A DNA stretch of 64,000 nucleotides from an uncultured Clostridia bacterium (GCA_947589235.1 CANQAX010000003.1:1-64000), one strand, 5' to 3'. Positions 31,304 to 42,985 are shown, numbered from the stretch's first letter. Notes: generated by a model from the letters alone, not told the origin. Made by a program: numbers and translations.

Positions 31304-32133
31304 AACTGCCTTTTGAATTGGATCTGCACTCCGCCGTTGCGGTCGTGACGGGCGCGGGCGGGGTGCTCATGAGCGAATTCGCGCGGGCGCTCGCCGCATG
31401 CGGCGCGAAGGTCGCACTGCTCGACATCGACTTTTCCGCCGCGAAAGAGGTCGCGGACGGGATCGGGGAGAACGCCGTCGCCGTGCGGTGCGACTGTCTC
31501 GACAAGGCGAGCATCGAGGGGGCGGCGCGTACCGTGCACGAGGCGTTCGGGAAGGTGACCCTCCTCGTGAACGGCGCGGGGGGAAACAACCCCAAGGCGA
31601 CCTGCGACAACGAGTACATGCTGCCCGACCTTCCCTCGGACGTCAAGTCCTTCTTCGACCTCGACGAGAGGGGGCTCAAATTCGTGTTCGACCTCAACAT
31701 CACCTCCGCCTTTCTCGTCACGCAGGTGTTTGCGGCGGACATGGTCGAAACGGGCGGAAACATCATCAACATCTCCTCGATGAACGCCTTCCGTCCGCTC
31801 ACCAAGATCCCCGCGTACAGCGCGGCGAAGGCGGGGATCTCCAACTTCACGCAGTGGCTTGCGGTGCACTTCGCGCCCTGCAAGATCCGCTGCAACGCCA
31901 TCGCCCCGGGGTTTTTCGTGACGAAGCAGAACAGGGCGCTTCTCTATGACGAAAACGGGAAGCCGACCGCCCGCACGGGCAAGATCCTTTCTGCGACGCC
32001 CCAGAGGCGGTTCGGTGAGGTCTCCGACCTCATCGGCACCCTTCTCTACCTTGCGAGCGACGAGGCGAGCGGGTTTGTGACGGGCTCGGTCATCGCCGTG
32101 GACGGCGGATTTGCCGCATACAGCGGCGTATGA
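31300..32133 (+). CDS. SDR family oxidoreductase (D-mannonate oxidoreductase-like)
   Basis: VTGAGG nucleotide motif, YSAAKAG, LLYLASDEASGFVTGSVIAVDGGF. Confidence 0.82.
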   Translation: MKLPFELDLHSAVAVVTGAGGVLMSEFARALAACGAKVALLDIDFSAAKEVADGIGENAVAVRCDCLDKASIEGAARTVHEAFGKVTLLVNGAGGNNPKATCDNEYMLPDLPSDVKSFFDLDERGLKFVFDLNITSAFLVTQVFAADMVETGGNIINISSMNAFRPLTKIPAYSAAKAGISNFTQWLAVHFAPCKIRCNAIAPGFFVTKQNRALLYDENGKPTARTGKILSATPQRRFGEVSDLIGTLLYLASDEASGFVTGSVIAVDGGFAAYSGV

Positions 32134-32143
32134 GGAGGGCAAG

Positions 32144-33202
32144 ATGAAGCGATATGCAATTGTGGCGCCGTCGAGCATGGGCGTGCGCATCACCCCCTTC
32201 GAGCGGCAGCCCGTGGAGACATCGAGCATGTTCCGCATGCAGGCGACGAGCGCGGAGACCAACGTGTTGAGCATCTCCGCGGGGCTCGGACTTCCCGTCA
32301 AGGTGCTCACGGCATTCGTTGCGGGCAGCCCCGTGGCACGGTTCATCAAGGGCGACCTTCGTCGCCGCGGGATCGAATTCGAGGGGAAAGAAGTCCCGCA
32401 GGGCGGTCCGTGGGGATACCGCCACCAGTTCAACATCGCGGACAGCGGCTACGGTCTGCGTGCGCCCCGTGTCGCCAACGACCGTGCGGGCGAGGTCGGC
32501 AGAACGCTCAAGGCGTCCGATTTCGACCGGAAGCGCATCTTCGGCGAGGAAGGGGCGGAATATCTCCACCTCTCGGGGCTCGTGTGCGCCCTTTCGCCCG
32601 AGACGGGGGAGTGCTGCCTCGCCCTCGCGCGGGCGGCGAAGGAGTACGGGACCAAGGTCTCCTTCGACCTCAACTACCGTGCCTCCTTCTGGAAGGGAAG
32701 GGAGCGGGAGCTCTCCGCATTGTTCGGGGAGATCGCGTCCCTTGCGGACGTCCTCGTGGGAAACGAAGAGGACTTCCAGCTCTGCCTCGGGGCAAGAGGT
32801 CCCGAGGCGGGCGGAAAGGACCTCGGCGGAAAAATCGAAAGCTTCAAGGAGATGGCGGAGGGGGTCGGACGGAGCTATCCGAACGTCTCCGTCTTTGCGA
32901 CGACGCTCCGTCAGGTCGTCTCCGCGAACGAACATCTCTGGGGCGCCGTCGTGCGCTCCCGCGGGGAGTGGATGGTCATCGAGCCGCGCCCCATTCCCGT
33001 ATACGACAGGATCGGCGGGGGTGACGCCTTCGTCGGCGGACTGCTGTACGGCTCGGTGAGGGGCTGGGAGACGAGAAAATGCGCAGAATTCGGCTGGGCG
33101 TGCGGCGCGTACGTCGCAACGCTTGCGGACGACTTCGGGCTTCTCCCCGACGAGGAATCGATCTGGGACGTATGGAAGGGCAATGCCCGCGTGCGGAGAT
33201 AG
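32144..33202 (+). CDS. PfkB family sugar kinase (2-keto-3-deoxygluconate kinase-like)
   Basis: VSFDLNYRASFW; DRIGGGDAFVGGLLYG PfkB signature. Confidence 0.82.
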   Translation: MKRYAIVAPSSMGVRITPFERQPVETSSMFRMQATSAETNVLSISAGLGLPVKVLTAFVAGSPVARFIKGDLRRRGIEFEGKEVPQGGPWGYRHQFNIADSGYGLRAPRVANDRAGEVGRTLKASDFDRKRIFGEEGAEYLHLSGLVCALSPETGECCLALARAAKEYGTKVSFDLNYRASFWKGRERELSALFGEIASLADVLVGNEEDFQLCLGARGPEAGGKDLGGKIESFKEMAEGVGRSYPNVSVFATTLRQVVSANEHLWGAVVRSRGEWMVIEPRPIPVYDRIGGGDAFVGGLLYGSVRGWETRKCAEFGWACGAYVATLADDFGLLPDEESIWDVWKGNARVRR

Positions 33203-33211
33203 GAGAAGGAT

Positions 33212-34654
<1,443 letters not shown>

Positions 34655-34655
34655 G

Positions 34656-35915
34656 ATGTATTTGGAGGCATATGCGTCGGGCGAAACGCTCTCTCCCGCG
34701 GAGATCAGGGAGACGCTCCTGCGCTCCCTCGCGGGACGGATGCCCAAGAAGGTGCTCATCGTTCCGCCCGATTTCACCCGCTTTCATTCCAATGCGGGAT
34801 ACATTACCAATACGTACTACCATATTCTGAAAGACGTTGCGCAGGTGGACATCATGCCCGCGCTCGGCACCCACGTCAAAATGACAAGAGAGGAGTGCGC
34901 CGAGATGTACGGCGACATCCCCTATGAGAAGTTCTCGGAGCACCGTTGGCGCACGGACGTCGTGAAGGTCGGAACGGTTCCCGCCGAATATCTTGCGGAA
35001 ATTTCCGAGGGGACGTGGACACAGCCCGTCGACTGCGAAGTCAACAAGATCTTGTTTGAGGGATACGACCTCATTCTGTCGGTCGGGCAGGTCGTTCCGC
35101 ACGAAGTCGTCGGCATGAGCAATCACTCTAAGAACATCTTGGTGGGGCTCGGCGGGAGCAAGTTCATCAACGCTTCCCACATGGTAGGCGCCCTCTATGG
35201 CATGGAGCGCATGATGGGGAAGGACAACACCGTCACGCGGAAACTGTTCGACTACTGCATGGAACACTTTCTCGGTGACCTTCCCATTCTCTGGGTGCTC
35301 ACCGTGACGACCGCGCCCCGCGGAATGATTCACACGCACGGGCTCTTCATCGGCGAGGGGAGAAAGCCGCTCGAGAGCGCAATCGCTCTCTCGCAGCAAA
35401 AGAATCTCGACCTGCTCGAAAAGCCCATCCAAAAATGCGTCGTCTATCTCACCCCCAAGGAGTTCAAGAGCACTTGGCTCGGCAACAAGTCCGTTTATCG
35501 CACGCGCATGGCGATTGCCGACGGCGGGGAGCTTCTTGTGCTCGCTCCGGGGATAGAGAAGTTCGGCGAGGACGAAGGCGTGGATAAACTCATCCGCAAA
35601 TACGGCTATGTCGGAAGGGAAAAGGTATTAAAGCTCTATCAAACGGAGCGGGATCTCAAAGAGAATTTGAGCGCGGCGGCACATCTCATCCACGGCTCGT
35701 CCGACGGGAGATTCACCATCACCTATGCCGTTAAGAATCTCTCGAGAGAGGAGATCGAAGGGGTCAACTTCCGCTATGCGGATTACGACGAGGCGGTAAG
35801 ACGGTACGATCCCGAAAAGCTCAAGCTCGGCTGGAATACCATGCCCGACGGCGAGGAGATCTTCTTCATTCCCAACCCCGCCCTCGGGCTCTGGATAGCA
35901 AAGGACAGGCTGTAA
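34656..35915 (+). CDS. LarA / DUF2088 family (nickel-dependent 2-hydroxyacid racemase/epimerase superfamily)
   Basis: PPDFTRFHSNAGYIT, PALGTHVKMT, GQVVPHEVVGMSNHSKNILVGLGG typical of the family. Confidence 0.82.
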   Translation: MYLEAYASGETLSPAEIRETLLRSLAGRMPKKVLIVPPDFTRFHSNAGYITNTYYHILKDVAQVDIMPALGTHVKMTREECAEMYGDIPYEKFSEHRWRTDVVKVGTVPAEYLAEISEGTWTQPVDCEVNKILFEGYDLILSVGQVVPHEVVGMSNHSKNILVGLGGSKFINASHMVGALYGMERMMGKDNTVTRKLFDYCMEHFLGDLPILWVLTVTTAPRGMIHTHGLFIGEGRKPLESAIALSQQKNLDLLEKPIQKCVVYLTPKEFKSTWLGNKSVYRTRMAIADGGELLVLAPGIEKFGEDEGVDKLIRKYGYVGREKVLKLYQTERDLKENLSAAAHLIHGSSDGRFTITYAVKNLSREEIEGVNFRYADYDEAVRRYDPEKLKLGWNTMPDGEEIFFIPNPALGLWIAKDRL

Positions 35916-35962
35916 AAAAAGACCGACCTGATCGGAAAAAAATGTGAATTTGAAAAATTTTG

Positions 35963-35983
35963 TGACGAATGTTCCGTTCGTCA
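35963..35983 (+). terminator. Possible weak terminator
   Basis: TGACGAA-tgttccg-TTCGTCA followed by ATTTTGTT. Confidence 0.45.
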
Positions 35984-36040
35984 ATTTTGTTCACCTCAAT
36001 CGGTGCGGAAAATTTCTTTGAAAAATTTTATCACAATTCC

Positions 36041-36091
36041 TTGACAAAATTTCCTTTTGTGCTATACTTGAATAGTAATCAATAATTACTA
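36041..36091 (+). promoter_or_regulatory. Promoter with palindromic operator
   Basis: TTGACA(36041)-16 nt-TATACT(36063) and operator TAGTAATCAATAATTACTA (36073-36091). Confidence 0.75.
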
Positions 36092-36105
36092 TTACGAGGG
36101 ACACT

Positions 36106-37374
36106 ATGCGAAACATCAAAGTCGTCATCATCGGCGCGGGGAGCACCTACACGCCGGAGCTCATCGAGGGGCTCATCAAGCGGCGGGATCTTCTCGATCT
36201 TCGGGAGCTTGCTCTCATGGACATCGACCCCGAGCGGCTCGAGATCGTCGGGAACATGGCAAAGCGCATGCTGAAGAAGGAGGGGATCGGCTGGCAGGTG
36301 GAGTTCTACGACACCTACGACTGTGTCGCGGGGGCGGACTACGTCATCACGCAGATCCGCGTCGGGAAGCTCGCGGCGCGCATCCGCGACGAGAAAATTC
36401 CCCTGAAATACGGCATGATCGGGCAGGAGACGTGCGGGATCGGCGGATTCTTCAAGGCGATGCGCACCATACCCGTCCTGTACCGCATTGCGGACAGGAT
36501 GCGCGAGCTCTGCCCCGATGCCCTCATGATCAACTTCACCAATCCCTCGGGGCTCGTCGCGCAGGCGCTCACCGAAAAGCCCGTCCGCTCGGTCGGGCTG
36601 TGCAACTGTCCCTTTGCGATGGAGAAGAGCGTGAAGGAGGAGCTCGGGCTTCCCGATGCCGAAATCGAATACGTGGGTCTCAACCATCTCTCGTGGCTGA
36701 CGGCGATCCGCTCGGGCGGGGTCGACTACTTGGACCGCGCCATTGCGGCGGGGGTGAACAGCGCGGCGATGAAGAATATCCCCGCGAACGGCTTCGACGT
36801 GGGCGTGTTGAGCGCCGTCCGCGGGATCCCGTCCACCTACCTCGAATATTACTATTTCCGCGAGGAAAAGCTGAAAAAACTGCGCAGCGAGCCGCTCTCC
36901 CGCGGGGAAGTGTGCCTCGCGCTCGAGAAGAAACTGCTCGAGATGTACCGCGATCCCGCCCTCTGCACCAAGCCGCCCGAACTCGAACAGCGGGGCGGCG
37001 CGTACTACTCCACGGTCGCAGTGGAGCTGCTCGAAGCGGTGGAGAACGACCGCCGCACGCGGCACGTCGTCAACGTAAAAAACGGCGGCGCGCTCCCCTT
37101 CATGGAGGCGGACGACGTCGTCGAATGCGCGGCAATCGTCGGGCGGGACGCCATCGAGCCCATTCCAATCGGGAAATTCGGAAACAGGCACATCATCGGC
37201 TACATGCGGCAGATGAAGGCATATGAGCGGCTCGCCGTCAAGGCGGCGCAGACGGGTCGGCGGGAGGACGCCATCGCGGCGCTCCTTCTCAACCCGCTGT
37301 GCGGAGACTATCATGCCGTCTCGCAATGCTATGACGAAATGCGGGAAGTCAACCGCGAATTTTTGGAGGGATAG
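36106..37374 (+). CDS. Glycoside hydrolase family 4 (6-phospho-glycosidase)
   Basis: VVIIGAGSTYTPELIEGLI, INFTNPSGLV, VGLNHLSW. Confidence 0.92.
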   Translation: MRNIKVVIIGAGSTYTPELIEGLIKRRDLLDLRELALMDIDPERLEIVGNMAKRMLKKEGIGWQVEFYDTYDCVAGADYVITQIRVGKLAARIRDEKIPLKYGMIGQETCGIGGFFKAMRTIPVLYRIADRMRELCPDALMINFTNPSGLVAQALTEKPVRSVGLCNCPFAMEKSVKEELGLPDAEIEYVGLNHLSWLTAIRSGGVDYLDRAIAAGVNSAAMKNIPANGFDVGVLSAVRGIPSTYLEYYYFREEKLKKLRSEPLSRGEVCLALEKKLLEMYRDPALCTKPPELEQRGGAYYSTVAVELLEAVENDRRTRHVVNVKNGGALPFMEADDVVECAAIVGRDAIEPIPIGKFGNRHIIGYMRQMKAYERLAVKAAQTGRREDAIAALLLNPLCGDYHAVSQCYDEMREVNREFLEG

Positions 37375-37377
37375 CGC

Positions 37378-38337
37378 GTGAAAGGAAGAGAATACCTGCT
37401 CGGCGTGGACGGGGGCAACACCAAGACGCTCTACCTGCTCTCCGACACGGAGGGGAACATCTTGGACCGTCTCGAGACGGGCACGTGCAGCCACGAAGCG
37501 GTCGAGGGCTCCTTCGAGGGGAGCCGCAGGGAACTTTCGCGGCAGCTTGGAGAGCTGTTCGGAAGGAACAACATCGGGATAGGAGACGTCGCGTTTGCCG
37601 TGTTCGGGCTCGCGGGCGCCGACTTTCCCCGCCAAAAGGAAAAGCTCGCGGAGATCATCCGCGCGCTCGGCTTTCATGATTTCATCGTGGACAACGACGG
37701 CTTTCTCGGCTTGAAGGCGGGCAGTCCCGACGGAACGGGCATCTGCAGCATCAACGGGACGGGAACCGTCACCGTCGGCATCGACCGCGCGGGCGGGCGA
37801 TTGCAGATCGGCGGACTCGGCGGGCTCAGTTCGGACAGGGCGGGCGCGGGCTACATCGCAGAGCGCGGCGCCTCCCTCATCTATGACATGCTCTTCCGCC
37901 TCGGGAAGGAGACCTGCCTCAAAGAGCTCTTCTTCGAGGCATTCGGCGTCGCGGACGACAACGATTTCCCGCTCGCGGCAACGGATGCCCTCCGCACGAA
38001 GGAGGGGGTGCTTCTCCTCAACAAGCTGATGGAGCGGGCGGAGGAGCGCGGCGACGCAGAAGTGATCGCCGCCCTGAAGGAGATCGGCAGGTCGCTCGCG
38101 TTCGGCGTGCTCGGCTGCGCGCGGCGGCTCGGCATGCGGGGAAGGATCCCCGTCGTGCTCGCGGGCTCGGTGTGGACGAAGGGCGGTTTTAGCGCAATGG
38201 GGTCGGCTTTTTCCGAAGTTCTCGCCTCGGAGCGCGGCTGCATGTTCGACTGTACCGTCTTAAAACAGCCCCCTGCGGAGGGAGCTGTTCTCTGGGCTTT
38301 GGAGGAATACCGCAGGCGCGCAAGTGCAGCCTGTTGA
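37378..38337 (+). CDS. BadF/BcrA-type ATPase / N-acetylglucosamine kinase-like
   Basis: LGVDGGNTKTLYLLSD, ICSINGTGTV, GGLGGLSSDRAGAGYI. Confidence 0.85.
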   Translation: MKGREYLLGVDGGNTKTLYLLSDTEGNILDRLETGTCSHEAVEGSFEGSRRELSRQLGELFGRNNIGIGDVAFAVFGLAGADFPRQKEKLAEIIRALGFHDFIVDNDGFLGLKAGSPDGTGICSINGTGTVTVGIDRAGGRLQIGGLGGLSSDRAGAGYIAERGASLIYDMLFRLGKETCLKELFFEAFGVADDNDFPLAATDALRTKEGVLLLNKLMERAEERGDAEVIAALKEIGRSLAFGVLGCARRLGMRGRIPVVLAGSVWTKGGFSAMGSAFSEVLASERGCMFDCTVLKQPPAEGAVLWALEEYRRRASAAC

Positions 38338-38382
38338 ATCGTGGTGCCTATTTCCGCACCCTTTTTCGCGCCTATTTTCGCG

Positions 38383-39606
38383 TCATGTGCCGTTGCGCTT
38401 GGTGCGGTTCGCGATGAGCTTTCCGATGATCTTGTCGGACACGACGAAGATGGCGCCCTCGCGGATGGCGGAATCCTGAATAAGGCTGTACGCGACGCGG
38501 ATGGAGGGGAAGCGGCGCTTGAGCGTGCTCTCGATGAGCAGGCGGTACCGCTCGCCGAGGCGGGTGATGCGCCCGCCGATGATGACAAAGTTGATGTTTA
38601 AGATCTCGAGGAGGCTCCTGACGCCCTCGGCGGTCTCGCGGGCGGTGTCCTCGATGACCTTCACCGCGAGCGCGTCCCCCGCAAAGTAGGCGTCGCGGAT
38701 CTCCGTGAAGGAGAGTTCCGCCGCGGCGGCGAGGCGGGAAGAGGGGCTCGTCTTGAGCTCCCGCTGCAGATTTTTCTTGATGGCATTGATGGAGATGACG
38801 CTGTCGAGGTAGACATATTCGCCGTTTCTGTCGAGGTAGGGGAGGAAGCCGAGGTCGCCCGCCTTGCCCTCCTCGCCGTTCTCGAGCTTGCCGTCGAAGT
38901 AGAGCGCGCCGCCGATGCCCGCATCCACATACAGCATGAGGGCATAGCGGACGCTCCCGTCGGACAGAATACCGTTGTAGATCTCGCCCGAGAGCATGAG
39001 CTGCACGTCGTTTTCGAGCAAAATTTCGCTCCCGGGGTAGCGTTCCTTGAGGTAGGCGGAGAAGTCGAAGCCGCCCGCAATGTCGAAGCGGGAGGACCAC
39101 TCAATCTCCTTCGAGCTCTGGTTGACGGCGCTCGGGACGGCGACGCAGACGGCGACGAGCGGCACCCGCGCATGGGGGCGGTACATGCCGTCGATGAGGT
39201 CGCAGAAGTGCGCGATGTCGGAGAAGGTGATGAGCTCCATGCCGGGAATGGTCTGTTCGGAGAGGACGCTCCCGCCGAGGTCGCAGAGCTGGATGCGCGT
39301 CTCGACCGTGGACATATCGAGCACGGCGAACAGCCCGAACTCGGTATTCAGGCTGTATTTGAGGGGCTTCACGCCGGGCGTGCCCTGCGAGAATTCGTAG
39401 TCGGGGTCGGGGCGGATGAAGCCGAGCCGCTCGAGCTCCGCCACGATCTTCGAGGAAGTGGGCTTGCTCAAGCGGAAGATGCGCGAGAGGTCCGCCTTCG
39501 ACATCGACCGCCGCATGAAGGCGCGCATCACGAGGGAGAGGTTGACGTCGCGGGTGAACGTTTGGTTTTGTCCGATGCCCGTCGAGGGGCGGTTTTCGTC
39601 CTGCAT
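38383..39606 (-). CDS. ROK family transcriptional regulator
   Basis: N-terminal HTH (SKADLSRIFRLSKPTSSKIVAELERLGFI), C-terminal sugar-kinase fold. Confidence 0.87.
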   Translation of the reverse strand: MQDENRPSTGIGQNQTFTRDVNLSLVMRAFMRRSMSKADLSRIFRLSKPTSSKIVAELERLGFIRPDPDYEFSQGTPGVKPLKYSLNTEFGLFAVLDMSTVETRIQLCDLGGSVLSEQTIPGMELITFSDIAHFCDLIDGMYRPHARVPLVAVCVAVPSAVNQSSKEIEWSSRFDIAGGFDFSAYLKERYPGSEILLENDVQLMLSGEIYNGILSDGSVRYALMLYVDAGIGGALYFDGKLENGEEGKAGDLGFLPYLDRNGEYVYLDSVISINAIKKNLQRELKTSPSSRLAAAAELSFTEIRDAYFAGDALAVKVIEDTARETAEGVRSLLEILNINFVIIGGRITRLGERYRLLIESTLKRRFPSIRVAYSLIQDSAIREGAIFVVSDKIIGKLIANRTKRNGT

Positions 39607-39734
39607 GCCTTCATTGTAACGGGAAATGCGCGTTTTGTCAACCGCTTTGCCCGTCGGCGAGCGCAAAAAAAGCCGATTTGAGGGAAGTTTGAAAAATCCG
39701 AAAAAAATTTTTCAAATTTTCTTTTCCAGAATCA

Positions 39735-39787
39735 TTGACAACAAACAAAAGCTGTGCTATACTGACATTAGTAAACAATAATTACTA
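39735..39787 (+). promoter_or_regulatory. Promoter with palindromic operator (second copy)
   Basis: TTGACA-17 nt-TATACT and TAGTAAACAATAATTACTA (39769-39787), same position relative to -10 as the GH4 promoter. Confidence 0.78.
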
Positions 39788-39829
39788 AATGAAATCGCCC
39801 CGCCCGTCGGGGGAAGAGAGGAGAAAGAA

Positions 39830-41254
39830 ATGCTCAAAAAGTTGGCTTGTCTGTCGCTCACGTTCATGATGCTTCTCGCCGCCTCCGCATGCGGCGGTTC
39901 GGAGGGGAAGGAGCCCGCAGGTTCCGACACGCCCGTCGGCGAGGAGCCGGGCGGAAACATCCCCTCGGGACCCGAAGATCCCACCCCTCCCGCAGAGCAG
40001 TCCGTCTGGAACAGGGAGCCCACCGTCAAGGCGACGTACTACGAGGACTTCTCGGAGGGCATCGACTGGCAGAACGATTGGGAAGTCAGCGACCAAAAGT
40101 GGGGTGCGGACAATCACGGCACCTCGCATAACAATGTATTCTATACCACAAATGAAACGCGCGTGGCGAGCGCGGGCGGAACGGGCGGCATTGCGGTGCT
40201 CCGCTCCTTCGGCGATCTGCAGCCTGACGCAAACAAGCGCAGGCAGGGTTCGGCGCTCATCTCCAAGCGCCTGTTCGGACCGGGCAAGTACGAAGTCCGC
40301 ATGAAGGTCCTGCCCCGCCTCGGGCAGTGCACCGCCTTCTGGACGTATTACAGCAACGGCTCGCAGGACCCGAACACCATAAAATACAGCGAGATCGACA
40401 TCGAGATGCCCATGGAGGGAACCTATAAGAAGTGGTCGGGCACGTCGTACGAGCGGTTCATCGACTGGAACGTGCTCGCCGAGCGGCAGACCATCACCTC
40501 CGACTTCACCTCGGGGCTCAACGACGGGCAGTGGCACACCTATTGCTTCGAGTGGCGCACCGACAGGGAGAACGGCGACAGGGGCGTCGTTTGGTACCGC
40601 GACGGCGTGAAGCTCGGCGAGGCGCGCGAGAACGTGCCCATCTACACCGCGGCGCTCTGGGTGGGGAACTGGTTCCCGCCCGATGCGAGTTGGGTCGGCG
40701 TCCCCGACTTCGAGGAAGCCTACATGTACATCGACTGGATCCGCGTGACCGAGTACAACGATCCGTCGCAGCCGGGCGGCGGCGCTTCCCCCAACGCGGG
40801 CGGGCAGCCCACCGACCTCGGCGCGAAGCCCATTCCGCAGAACCAGTACATCGCCAACGGAAGCGGCGCCAACATCGGCGAGAACAACGCCCTCCTCGGC
40901 TGGACGGGGGAGGGGACGAAGGGCACGTCGGAGAGCGGAACCTATATCGCGCTCGACGGCGGAAAGCGCCTCACGCAGATGATCCGCGCGCAGTATGCGG
41001 GCTACTCCTTCACGTTGAGCGCCGAGGCGCTCGCGGTCGCGGGGGAGGGCAAGTGCAAGGTGTACGCGGAGTACATGCTCGGCACGGTCTCCTTCGGCAA
41101 GACGGAGCAGATCGTGTTCGACGCCTCCGACTTGGGCGAGAAGTCGCTTTCCTTCGACATCACCAACACGAATGCGGACGGGCTCCGCATCGTGCTCGAG
41201 ACGGAGGAAGGCACCACGGCGCAGCTCACCAACATCAAACTTGTCATGAATTGA
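39830..41254 (+). CDS. Secreted lipoprotein, glycoside hydrolase family 16
   Basis: Lipobox ASAC; YSEIDIEMP; EAYMYIDWIRVTEY. Confidence 0.86.
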   Translation: MLKKLACLSLTFMMLLAASACGGSEGKEPAGSDTPVGEEPGGNIPSGPEDPTPPAEQSVWNREPTVKATYYEDFSEGIDWQNDWEVSDQKWGADNHGTSHNNVFYTTNETRVASAGGTGGIAVLRSFGDLQPDANKRRQGSALISKRLFGPGKYEVRMKVLPRLGQCTAFWTYYSNGSQDPNTIKYSEIDIEMPMEGTYKKWSGTSYERFIDWNVLAERQTITSDFTSGLNDGQWHTYCFEWRTDRENGDRGVVWYRDGVKLGEARENVPIYTAALWVGNWFPPDASWVGVPDFEEAYMYIDWIRVTEYNDPSQPGGGASPNAGGQPTDLGAKPIPQNQYIANGSGANIGENNALLGWTGEGTKGTSESGTYIALDGGKRLTQMIRAQYAGYSFTLSAEALAVAGEGKCKVYAEYMLGTVSFGKTEQIVFDASDLGEKSLSFDITNTNADGLRIVLETEEGTTAQLTNIKLVMN

Positions 41255-41264
41255 GGAGAACGGC

Positions 41265-42854
41265 ATGAAAAAACTTCCCGCGATCTGGATGGCGCTCGCG
41301 CTCGGGCTGATGAGCCTTGCGGGCTGTGCGGGCGGCGAGACGGGCAGCACGCCCTCGACGCCCGACAACCCCGACACCCCCTCGACGCCCTCGACGCCCG
41401 ATGATCCCGACACCCCCGATACCCCCGATACCCCCGATACGCCCGCGGTGTCGCCTTGGACGAGCGAACCCGTCATCAAGAGCACCTTTTACAGCGACTT
41501 CGGAAAGGACGACGACGTCACCGCGAAGTGGTCGTGCGTCAACTACAGCTGGGGTCAGAACGGGGTGGCGGCGGCGAACGTCGGCTTCTCCCGCTCGCCC
41601 GCCGTCGTGCGCGGCATGGGAGCGACGGGCGGCGTGGTCGTGCTCAACTCCTACGGGAACTATTACAGGGACGCGGGCAAGCGCGGACAGGGCGCGGTGC
41701 TCATCTCCAAGCAGATGTTCGGACCGGGCAAGTACGAAGTGAGAATGAAGGTCGTTCCCCGCTTCGGACCGTGCTCCACCGCGTGGTCGTACTACACCAA
41801 CAGCGGCGCCATCGATACCCCGAACGGACCCGTCTACGGGCACAACACGTCGGACAAGATCGCCTATCACGAGATCGATATGGAGTGCCCGCGCATCGGT
41901 CGCGGCTTCAACGGGTGGGGCGGCGTCGCCTATGAGGAGTACTATCAGGACGCAAACAACCTCGATGAAAACGGGCTCGGTCGGGTGGTCAACCATTCGT
42001 CCTCCGCTCCCGTCGAGACGGAGGCGCCCTACAACGACGGGCAGTGGCACACCTTCGCCTTCGAGTGGCGCACCACGGCGTACGAGTACGACGCCGCCAA
42101 GGGCGAGAACGCGGGCGCGGTCATCTGGTACATGGACGGCAAGGAAGTCGCCCGCACGGCGAAGAACACGCCGTACTATCCCGATCAGCTCTGGGTGGGG
42201 AACTGGTTCCCCGACAATTCGACCGACTGGCTCGGTGTCGCCGACTACGACGAGGCATACATGTACATCGACTGGGTGAAGATCACCGAGTACGACGACG
42301 AAGTGCGCCTCGTGCAGCCGAGCGGCGTGGACGTCACGCCCGACCTCAACGGGTGCAACACGTTTTTGACGTCGCAGGGCGGAAATAAGGACTGGGGTGC
42401 GAAAATCCCCGTCAACAACTACATCTCCAACGGCACGTTTGCCCTCTCGGGAAACGATGAGGGCGCGCTCGGCTGGACGGGCGGAACGCTCGTCGAGGAG
42501 GGGCTCCTTTTGGAGGGCGGCACCGCGCGGCAGGAGATCGCGGCGCAGTACGCGGGCTATACCTTCTCGCTCGAGGCGACGGCATCCGTCACGGGCGGGA
42601 GCGGCACGATGTATATCGAATACGTGCGCGGGGAATACCCCGAGCGCTCCAACGACAACCGCAAGATGCAGGCAACCGTCCTCGGCACGAGCGGGAGGGT
42701 CGCATTCTCCGCCGCGGAGGGCGCGCGCACGCTCGAGTTCACCCTTCCCGCGGGCGCGAACAACTTCCGCGTCGTATTCGAGGCGGAAAACGGGGCACGC
42801 TTCGTCGTCAAGGAGGCGAAGATGTACCTCAAATCGGACATGAATTTGCTCTGA
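41265..42854 (+). CDS. Secreted lipoprotein, glycoside hydrolase family 16
   Basis: Lipobox LAGC; YHEIDMECP; EAYMYIDWVKITEY; PDTP-rich linker. Confidence 0.85.
   Translation: MKKLPAIWMALALGLMSLAGCAGGETGSTPSTPDNPDTPSTPSTPDDPDTPDTPDTPDTPAVSPWTSEPVIKSTFYSDFGKDDDVTAKWSCVNYSWGQNGVAAANVGFSRSPAVVRGMGATGGVVVLNSYGNYYRDAGKRGQGAVLISKQMFGPGKYEVRMKVVPRFGPCSTAWSYYTNSGAIDTPNGPVYGHNTSDKIAYHEIDMECPRIGRGFNGWGGVAYEEYYQDANNLDENGLGRVVNHSSSAPVETEAPYNDGQWHTFAFEWRTTAYEYDAAKGENAGAVIWYMDGKEVARTAKNTPYYPDQLWVGNWFPDNSTDWLGVADYDEAYMYIDWVKITEYDDEVRLVQPSGVDVTPDLNGCNTFLTSQGGNKDWGAKIPVNNYISNGTFALSGNDEGALGWTGGTLVEEGLLLEGGTARQEIAAQYAGYTFSLEATASVTGGSGTMYIEYVRGEYPERSNDNRKMQATVLGTSGRVAFSAAEGARTLEFTLPAGANNFRVVFEAENGARFVVKEAKMYLKSDMNLL
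41409..41440 (+). repeat. 9-bp in-frame microrepeat coding a (PDT)n linker
   Basis: Repeated ACCCCCGAT units in the linker of the GH16 gene. Confidence 0.8.
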
Positions 42855-42881
42855 CATCGTCATCTTCATTCCCCCAACCTT

Positions 42882-42917
42882 GTCATCCCGAGCGGGGCAC
42901 CGCCTCCTCGGGATGAC
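42882..42917. repeat. Imperfectly characterised inverted-repeat element (REP-like)
   Basis: GTCATCCCGA ... TCGGGATGAC 10-bp perfect inverted repeat, intergenic. Confidence 0.6.
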
Positions 42918-42985
42918 GGAATAGGGTCACATCGGTTTCATCGCCGCAAGGCGGAAATAAAAATTTTTTACAAGGAGTAGGGAAA

